Positions 6,047-11,023 of a stretch of 11,023 bases of DNA are shown one piece after another (the stretch's first letter is position 1; every line of letters begins with the position of its first letter). The DNA comes from Candidatus Krumholzibacteriia bacterium (GTDB lineage: Bacteria > Krumholzibacteriota > Krumholzibacteriia > LZORAL124-64-63). Made by a program: the position numbers and the translations under genes. Below the pieces are notes generated by a model. The model saw only the letters and a list, made by a program, of their open reading frames with translations, did no database searches and was not told the origin of the DNA. The stretch is from NCBI GenBank assembly GCA_030590265.1, contig JAUUYW010000077.1, forward strand, positions 1 through 11,023, read 5' to 3'.

Positions 6047-8411
6047 AAAGCGTTGGGCCTTCCCAATACTGCTGCTATTGAGCACCCAACTTCTGGCTGG
6101 TTGCGGTGGTTCAGCACCCTTGGCAACATCCGATGCCGAATTCCATGGTGACGCCAACCGTTTCATCGACTGGAACCAATTGGACTGGAAATTCCCACGC
6201 TACACCTTTGCCGCCGCCTATATGTTCGACCAGGATCACCCTCGCAGCTCCTTCGATATTTATCAGGAGGCCACCAAATACGATGGCCCGGTTGAACCCC
6301 TCTCCCTTTCTGAATTCTCGGCCCTTGCCGTCCCTGCCCAAAATGCCAGGCGCAAAGCAGCGGCCATTCGGCTGGACGATGCCATGGCCTTCCACCGCAT
6401 CATGCTTCGCTCCTGGGAAATCTGGATCTACTCCCGAAGAGCGTCTGTGGCCCAGGAAGCCTTCAGATACGAGCACGGTCTTATCTCCCATACCCTGACC
6501 AATCTGACAACGGCTACCGGACTGGATCCTTCCAATCCCTTCACCTGGCAACATCTGGGGTTTTTTGCCGGCTTGGTGGGAGATCGTCAGCGGCAGCTTG
6601 AGGCCCTTAATTCCGGTTTAAATGCCTTGCAGGAATTCAACAATACCGACTCTTCAATGGAGCTTATGCGCCTGAGAATGCTCCTGGACAGATCCTGGTT
6701 GTATAGAGAAATGGGGCGCTTCAGCGACGGCCAAAAAGATGTTGAACAAGCCATCAGCCAGATGGTCAACGATGACCAACGCACCCTTGATCAGGCCCGA
6801 GAAGCTCTTCTGTTGCAAGCCTTGATCATGGTTGATCTGGGTCACAGCCACGAGGCCCGAGTTATGGCCAAAAAGCTGGAAGGGTGGAAGCTGCCGTTGC
6901 AAAAAACGTCGGCTCAATCGCCGTCTTCTGCCTCCATCGCCATGACCAAGGACAACCTCCAACACATCGAATCCGACTTTGCGCGGCAATGGGTGTGGGC
7001 CATGACCTACCTGAAACTGGATGACCCTCAACAGGCCCTGGCCTACATCAACAAACAAAAATGGGTCACCGAATTTCCTGCTCATCTGAACTATCGATTC
7101 TGGCAGGACATGGGTCGCATCCAGGAATCTTTTGGGCGATGGGATAATGCCAAAGTCAGTTATGGATTTGCTGTTTTGTACCGACCGTTTTTTCCCTTCT
7201 ACCCCATGCAGGGCGCTCGTGGTTTGTCGCGGGTTTTCAGCCAAACTGGCACTGGCCATACCTACTACCTCGGATACGGAAGCATGTTTGTGGCCGGGAG
7301 TTTTTACTCCTATGCTGCCAATCGGGTGATTTCCATGGAAGTGGCCTCTGAGGAAGAAGAGAAACAACGCCGAGGCCAAATTGCCATCGACGCCTTGACC
7401 ACTTGTGTGAAACAAGATATTCGCCCTGCATCGGTCCTGGCCTTGCGTGGCCGGGTGCAATATCGGCTGGAAAATTTCGCCGCAGCCGAAAAGGATTTGC
7501 ACCGAGCCCACGAGCTGTTGATGACTCAGGGCCGGGAGAGCTCCGATGTCGTCAAACTTTTGGCTGTTTTGCACTTCGACCGGGAAGATTATCTCGGAAG
7601 CTTGGTTCTGCTTTCTCTCTATAAGGACCAGAAACCCCGTGATGGTTTTGGCTGGCGCCTCAGCGGCCTGGCCCTGGCTCACCTGGACCGTTTTGACGAA
7701 GCCCTCAAGGCCTTGGACCACGCCCTGGAACTGGATCCACGGGCGGCGCCCGGTTGGTACAATCGAGCCCTGGTTCATCTGCACCTGGGCGAGGTGGAGT
7801 TGGCTCGCTCCGATTTGAATAAGGCCCGGAAACTGTGGCCCCACAATGAAGAAATCAATCGGGTGGCCAGGCTCATCAGCGACAATCCTCAGGCTAAAAT
7901 TTCCATCAAAAGCGACCCTATTGAATTGAAAATCAGCCGGCAGGATTCTTTGTTTTTCGCCCAGGCTAGCCAAACCACCTCGGCCAATCTGGCGGCAAAC
8001 CTCAACAAGCAGGATTTGGATCATTTGCTAAAAAATCTGCAAGAGGATTATGATGACGACCCTTCAACCGATCAACGATTGATTCTGGGACGAACTCTGG
8101 TTCAAGCCGGACGCATGGATGAAGTGCAGGACCTGCTCGTTCCCTTGTGGCCCGATGAAATCAACCGTGAAGAAACCGAATTGTTGTTGCGTGCCGATCG
8201 TTCCCTGGGCCATCCCATCCGGGCCATCAAACTGGCCCGATCTCTCAAAGGAGATCCAGATCCCCTGCCATATTCTGACTTTTGGGCCTTGGTGGCCATT
8301 ATCTGCCTCGAGAATGGAGCGACCGACTCAGGAAAGCTGGCCCTGGACATGGCCTTGGAATTGGATCCTGAAAATGTGGCCTTGTTGAGAATGAAATTCA
8401 GTCCTGGGTGA
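6006..8411 (+). CDS. TPR-repeat lipoprotein, second of the tandem paralogous pair
   Basis: This protein has 801 residues if it starts at ATG 6006, the only one of four repeated ATGs with a real ribosome site (GAGGG at 5994-5998, 7 bases away). The fourth ATG, at 6042, would give the most conventional lipoprotein signal (M-R-K-R-W..., 789 residues). The signal ends in the lipobox L-A-G-C33, counted from 6006, followed by G-G-S-A. The layout copies the preceding gene block for block: N-R-F-I-D-W-N-Q-L-D-W-K-F, an A-M-A-F-H-R-I-M...S-W-E-I-W block, DPSNPFTWQHL at residue 174, RFWQDMGRI near 365, Y-A-A-N-R-V, TPRs from about 550, and ADRSLG at 730. It lies 25 bases behind its paralogue with no terminator between them, so they are probably co-transcribed. 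The protein is anchored in the envelope; its function is unknown. Confidence 0.9.
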   Translation: MNFWMSFWMSFWMRKRWAFPILLLLSTQLLAGCGGSAPLATSDAEFHGDANRFIDWNQLDWKFPRYTFAAAYMFDQDHPRSSFDIYQEATKYDGPVEPLSLSEFSALAVPAQNARRKAAAIRLDDAMAFHRIMLRSWEIWIYSRRASVAQEAFRYEHGLISHTLTNLTTATGLDPSNPFTWQHLGFFAGLVGDRQRQLEALNSGLNALQEFNNTDSSMELMRLRMLLDRSWLYREMGRFSDGQKDVEQAISQMVNDDQRTLDQAREALLLQALIMVDLGHSHEARVMAKKLEGWKLPLQKTSAQSPSSASIAMTKDNLQHIESDFARQWVWAMTYLKLDDPQQALAYINKQKWVTEFPAHLNYRFWQDMGRIQESFGRWDNAKVSYGFAVLYRPFFPFYPMQGARGLSRVFSQTGTGHTYYLGYGSMFVAGSFYSYAANRVISMEVASEEEEKQRRGQIAIDALTTCVKQDIRPASVLALRGRVQYRLENFAAAEKDLHRAHELLMTQGRESSDVVKLLAVLHFDREDYLGSLVLLSLYKDQKPRDGFGWRLSGLALAHLDRFDEALKALDHALELDPRAAPGWYNRALVHLHLGEVELARSDLNKARKLWPHNEEINRVARLISDNPQAKISIKSDPIELKISRQDSLFFAQASQTTSANLAANLNKQDLDHLLKNLQEDYDDDPSTDQRLILGRTLVQAGRMDEVQDLLVPLWPDEINREETELLLRADRSLGHPIRAIKLARSLKGDPDPLPYSDFWALVAIICLENGATDSGKLALDMALELDPENVALLRMKFSPG

Positions 8412-8418
8412 TCTACCA

Positions 8419-8447
8419 TTGTCCTTTGAGCGGAACTGGAGTATAGT
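8419..8447 (+). promoter_or_regulatory. Candidate sigma70-type promoter for the acyl-CoA ligase / STAS unit
   Basis: TTGTCC (8419-8424) and TATAGT (8442-8447) are spaced by exactly 17 bases. They match consensus at 4 of 6 and 5 of 6 positions. The predicted start near 8454 leaves a leader of about 40 bases before the ATG at 8496. The element lies in the 84-base gap after the lipoprotein gene. No terminator is visible before it, so read-through is also possible. Confidence 0.5.
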
Positions 8448-8495
8448 GCCCCCATTCACTCCTATTGCAAACTATCGCCCTGGATTTGGAGAACC

Positions 8496-10139
8496 ATGCT
8501 CAAGGAAAATTTTGTCGCCACCATCGGCACCGCCATCGAAACCCACTGGGATGTTTCCTGTTTCAGCGATCTGAACGGATCCACCCTGACCTACGGGCAA
8601 GTTGGAGCTGCCATCAACCGCCTGCATCACTTTTTCGAACAGAGCGGACTGAAGAGGGGCGAGCGGGTTGGTGTGATCGGAAGAAATTCGGCTCACTGGT
8701 GTGTGACCTATTTGGCGGCTGTCAGCTATGGGGCCGTTATTGTCCCCATTCTGCCAGATTTCACCAGCTCTGAAATCGAGCACATTGTGCGGCATAGCGA
8801 ATGCTCTTTGCTCTTTGTGAGTGACGCCATTTACGATGGTTTGACCGAAGAAAAAATGCCGACGGTCAAAGGCATCTTCCGGATCAAGGATTTTTCAGTT
8901 CTCTGGCAAGAAGACCAAGATGTATTGCAAGCCTCCGAAGCAGCCTCTTTGCTGCCCGATATTTCCCGGAGCGAATTCAGCCTTCCCGAAGTTTCCAACG
9001 ATGACCTCACGGCCATCGTCTACACCAGCGGCACCACCGGTTTTTCCAAAGGTGTGATGCTCACCAGCAACTCCCTCATTGCCAACGTCGTATTTTTCAA
9101 CCGCCAGGTTGAATTGGAGCCAGGCGAAAATATCGTCTCGTTCCTGCCGTTGGCCCACGCCTTCGGTTGCGCGTTCGATTTCCTGTCGCCTCTTGTTCAG
9201 GGCTGTCATATCACTTTCATCGAAAAAATTCCAACACCCAAGGTGTTGCTCAAGTGCTTTGCGGAGTTGCGGCCTGCCGTGGTGATGTCGGTGCCCTTGA
9301 TCATCGAAAAGATTTTCAAGAACCGCATCAAACCACTGATCGAAACACCCAAGATGCAACTCATGTTGAAAGTGCCCGTTTTGAACAAAGTGGTGCACAA
9401 GAAAATCCGGGACAAAATCTATAATGTGTTTGGTGGCAACTACAAGCAGATGGTCATCGGGGGCGCGGCGCTGAACAAGGATATTGAAGACTTTTTCCGC
9501 ACCATCGGCCTGAGCCTGACCTGTGGTTACGGCATGACCGAGTGCGGGCCGCTGATCAGCTATTCAAAATGGGAAGAAAATCCACCGGTGGGCAGCGTCG
9601 GTAAAATCATCGACTATCTCGAATGCCGCATCGCCGACCCTGACGCCGAAACCGGCATCGGCGAAGTGCAAGTGCGTGGCGAGAACCTTATGCTGGGTTA
9701 TTATCTTGATGAGGAGAGCACCAAACAGACCATCGACCCGGCCGGCTGGCTGCTGACCGGTGATCTTGGCAAGTTGGACCATGATGGCAACCTCTTTTTG
9801 ACCGGGCGCAGCAAGAACATGATCTTGACCGCCACCGGACAAAATGTTTACCCGGAGGAGATTGAATCCCAGCTGAACAACATGCCCTGCGTGGAAGAAT
9901 CGTTGATCGTTGAAAACGAAGGCAAGCTGGTCGCCCTGGTCTACCCCAACCTCGAATCGGTGGACAAAGCCTGCCTGAAGGGTAAGCAGGTTGAAGAAAT
10001 GATGGAAGACAACCGTAAAATCCTCAATTTGAAGCTGCCCGGCTTCTGCCAGATCAGCAAACTTAAGGTGCGGTACGAAGAGTTCGAAAAAACACCAACC
10101 AAAAAAATCAAACGCCGTTTCTATCAGGCTATTGCCTAA
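8496..10139 (+). CDS. AMP-forming fatty acyl-CoA ligase (AMP-dependent synthetase family)
   Basis: This 547-residue enzyme of the adenylate-forming (ANL) superfamily starts at ATG 8496, with GGAG (8488-8491) just upstream. All core motifs are present: the phosphate-binding loop Y176-T-S-G-T-T-G182-F-S-K-G, Y345-G-M-T-E349-C-G, T421-G-D423 (ribose hydroxyls), G437-R-S-K-N-M-I443 at the hinge, and a C-terminal T-P-T-K-K537-I-K-R in which K537 is the likely adenylation lysine. Family chemistry is activation of a carboxylate with ATP to an acyl-adenylate, then transfer to CoA. Length and the Y-G-M-T-E / G-R-S-K-N style place it with long-chain fatty acyl-CoA synthetases (FadD-like), in the cytoplasm or peripheral to the membrane. 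The exact acyl substrate is not readable. It is followed after 42 bases by the STAS gene, probably in one transcript. Confidence 0.9.
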   Translation: MLKENFVATIGTAIETHWDVSCFSDLNGSTLTYGQVGAAINRLHHFFEQSGLKRGERVGVIGRNSAHWCVTYLAAVSYGAVIVPILPDFTSSEIEHIVRHSECSLLFVSDAIYDGLTEEKMPTVKGIFRIKDFSVLWQEDQDVLQASEAASLLPDISRSEFSLPEVSNDDLTAIVYTSGTTGFSKGVMLTSNSLIANVVFFNRQVELEPGENIVSFLPLAHAFGCAFDFLSPLVQGCHITFIEKIPTPKVLLKCFAELRPAVVMSVPLIIEKIFKNRIKPLIETPKMQLMLKVPVLNKVVHKKIRDKIYNVFGGNYKQMVIGGAALNKDIEDFFRTIGLSLTCGYGMTECGPLISYSKWEENPPVGSVGKIIDYLECRIADPDAETGIGEVQVRGENLMLGYYLDEESTKQTIDPAGWLLTGDLGKLDHDGNLFLTGRSKNMILTATGQNVYPEEIESQLNNMPCVEESLIVENEGKLVALVYPNLESVDKACLKGKQVEEMMEDNRKILNLKLPGFCQISKLKVRYEEFEKTPTKKIKRRFYQAIA

Positions 10140-10181
10140 ATTCTTTGTCCATAGACAAGAGTCAGTCCAAAAGGAGTTGAG

Positions 10182-10517
10182 ATGAAAATTAGTAACAAAA
10201 GCGATGGCGACATCACCATCATCGAGTTATCCGGAAAGGTCATGGGAGGGCCGGACCACGACAAATTCAAAAGCGCCATTGCCGAGTTGATTGACGGTGG
10301 TGCCAATAATTTTATTCTGGACCTGTCCGGAGTGCCCTGGATCAACTCCACCGGTTTGGGAATTCTGATTTCCGGCTTCACTTCCATCAAAAACGCTGGT
10401 GGCGTGATGAAGGTTTGCAGCGTGAAAGAGCGTGTGCTGAGTATTTTCTACATCAGCCAGCTGGAAAATGTTTTTGAAGTCTTTCCTACTTGTGAAGAGG
10501 CAAAAAACAGTTTCTAA
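10182..10517 (+). CDS. STAS-domain anti-sigma-factor antagonist (SpoIIAA/RsbV type)
   Basis: This 111-residue protein is a single STAS domain, the normal length for the family. The start is supported by AAGGAG at 10171-10176, five bases before the ATG. It shows an N-terminal D-I-T-I-I-E-L-S-G-K-V strand, the core D47-L-S-G-V-P-W-I-N-S56-T-G-L-G60 loop, and a terminal L-E-N-V-F-E-V-F-P-T-C-E-E-A helix. S56 occupies the position phosphorylated by the partner serine kinase (anti-sigma factor) in SpoIIAA and RsbV. By family analogy the unphosphorylated form binds a kinase/anti-sigma protein and releases a sigma factor or other target. No kinase, phosphatase or sigma gene is in the window, so the partners are elsewhere. 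It is the second gene after the acyl-CoA ligase and is followed by a strong terminator. Confidence 0.9.
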   Translation: MKISNKSDGDITIIELSGKVMGGPDHDKFKSAIAELIDGGANNFILDLSGVPWINSTGLGILISGFTSIKNAGGVMKVCSVKERVLSIFYISQLENVFEVFPTCEEAKNSF

Positions 10518-10533
10518 AAGAGGGTAAAAATGG

Positions 10534-10567
10534 AACCACTCTGGCCGACCTGGTCAGGGTGGTTTTC
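10534..10567 (+). terminator. Rho-independent terminator after the STAS gene
   Basis: AACCACTCTG (10534-10543) pairs with CAGGGTGGTT (10555-10564) through ten pairs, one of them G-U. GCC (10544-10546) and GGT (10552-10554) extend the stem to 13 pairs around the five-base loop GACCT. The stem runs into TTTTCTTT. It lies 16 bases after the STAS stop codon and is the clearest terminator in the window. Confidence 0.85.
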
Positions 10568-10658
10568 TTTCCAGTTCCATGATGCCCTTTGCCCCGGTTT
10601 TTAGCTGTCTGGGGAAAGAAATATAAATATCCCCCATTTCTCAACTAGGTGATTGTTG

Positions 10659-10722
10659 GCTCCGGAGCGGGGTCAAAACCTGTTTTGACATCCATTCTCA
10701 ATAATAAAAACCATTGATCAAT
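10659..10722. promoter_or_regulatory. Cluster of three perfect palindromes upstream of the cytochrome gene
   Basis: GCTCCGGAGC (10659-10668), GTCAAAAC-CT-GTTTTGAC (10672-10689) and ATTGATCAAT (10713-10722) are each perfect inverted repeats. The central one, with 8-base arms and a 2-base spacer, is the best operator candidate and overlaps a TTGACA (-35-like) sequence at 10685-10690. No known regulator site is matched: the TTGAT/ATCAA halves of the third are abutted rather than spaced as in an FNR box. Confidence 0.4.
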
Positions 10723-10793
10723 TAACTTCTGTAAGGAAGAATAATCACTGATAGACCGCAAGAATGGTTAACAAAAACCTTGGGGCAATGACT

Positions 10794-11023
10794 ATGATCA
10801 CCAGATTACTTACCACGAGTATTTTCCTACTCACCCCCTTTTTCGTTCAGGCTGTCCCCGTGGGAGACGCGGCACACGGAACCCGCTCCTACGATGAATA
10901 CGAAAAACCACAAGTCTGCCAAAGTTGCCATGACAACATTTACCAGCAGTGGTCCCAGGCCATGATGAGCCAGGCCTTCACCCATGATTGGGATGAGATC
11001 GAATACTTTGAGTTGGCCGTTCC
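10794..11023 (+). CDS. Multihaem-type cytochrome c, 5' end only
   Basis: The frame runs off the window after 76 codons. ATG 10794 is preferred because GGGG (10782-10785) lies eight bases upstream. In-frame ATGs at 10788 and 10764 would lengthen the N-terminus slightly. The chain starts with a Sec signal, M-I-T-R-L-L-T-T-S-I-F-L-L-T-P-F-F-V-Q-A, probably cleaved after V-Q-A. It reaches a c-type haem site C42-Q-S-C45-H46 followed by D-N-I-Y-Q-Q-W-S-Q-A-M-M-S-Q-A-F. The C-x-x-C-H...I-Y-x-Q-W...S pattern is common at the first haem of multihaem cytochromes of the c554-like kind. These are exported and carry electrons in periplasmic or outer-membrane respiration. The number of haems and the exact family cannot be judged from this fragment. 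The terminator upstream means it is transcribed separately. Confidence 0.8.
   Translation, partial: MITRLLTTSIFLLTPFFVQAVPVGDAAHGTRSYDEYEKPQVCQSCHDNIYQQWSQAMMSQAFTHDWDEIEYFELAV

Larger units (their letters stand above)
10518..10793. other. Intergenic region between the STAS gene and the cytochrome gene
   Basis: These 276 bases contain no convincing long gene. They hold the terminator at 10534-10567, a 24-codon reading frame across it (10530-10604), an AT-rich stretch at 10615-10630, and three perfect palindromes between 10659 and 10722. An AAGGAAG at 10733-10739 has no start codon at a suitable distance. I found no promoter with both elements correctly spaced. Confidence 0.6.

Noticed and set aside
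6654..8024. 456-residue open frame on the minus strand
   Set aside because: It lies entirely antisense to the second TPR lipoprotein, which has a lipobox, ribosome site and paralogue. The antisense translation has no recognisable domain and no ribosome site.
10685..10690. TTGACA as a -35 element for the cytochrome gene
   Set aside because: No acceptable -10 sequence occurs 16-18 bases downstream; the window there is A-rich without TATAAT character.
10713..10722. ATTGATCAAT as an FNR/CRP-type site
   Set aside because: FNR boxes need about four bases between the TTGAT and ATCAA halves; here the halves overlap.
1..11023. CRISPR arrays, tRNA or rRNA genes, transposases, integrases, attachment sites
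   Set aside because: I read both strands for direct-repeat arrays, cloverleaf-like segments and recombinase motifs and saw none. The gene content is ordinary chromosomal with no sign of a mobile element.

Overview
The window is a typical stretch of chromosome from a Gram-negative, respiring bacterium. It encodes two lipoproteins with clear lipoboxes, one Sec-exported protein and the start of a c-type cytochrome. Base composition is moderate, apparently a little over 50% GC by eye. The style of the acyl-CoA ligase and of the STAS protein behind it suggests the FCB assemblage or a related anaerobic or respiratory lineage. This is only an impression: no marker gene is present to settle the taxonomy.

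Layout from left to right. (1) The 3' end of a leuD-type isopropylmalate dehydratase small subunit (1-278) is translationally coupled by an ATGA overlap to a DUF123 / GIY-YIG-like protein (275-784). (2) A convergent gene on the minus strand (827-2815) encodes a 662-residue secreted TPR protein. The 42-base gap between them holds an imperfect inverted repeat. (3) A short divergent promoter region (about 2816-2886) separates it from a small multi-pass membrane protein of the NnrU / isoprenylcysteine methyltransferase fold (2887-3477, probably starting at TTG). (4) Two tandem lipoprotein genes (3569-5980 and 6006-8411) encode large TPR proteins that are paralogues of each other and, more distantly, of the minus-strand protein. 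(5) A likely promoter at 8419-8447 starts a two-gene unit: an AMP-forming fatty acyl-CoA ligase (8496-10139) and a STAS-domain anti-sigma-factor antagonist (10182-10517). A good intrinsic terminator closes it (10534-10567). (6) A 276-base intergenic region with three perfect palindromes precedes the start of a multihaem-type cytochrome c (10794 to the window end).

The most unusual content is the three-member family of envelope TPR proteins wrapped around a membrane methyltransferase-like gene. They share blocks that are more conserved than ordinary TPRs, such as a DPSNPFTWQHL-type block, an RFWQDMGRI-type block and a C-terminal ADRSLG block. I cannot assign the family to a named system. The junction between the two lipoprotein genes carries two different short tandem repeats 18 bases apart. 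One is a 15-bp duplication that includes the stop codon of the first gene. The other is a 4 x 12-bp array that repeats the start codon of the second gene. Together they suggest a slippage-prone junction that changes the lipoprotein termini without breaking frame. Apart from the local couplings noted, no shared pathway connects the leucine-biosynthesis, acyl-CoA, STAS and cytochrome genes.
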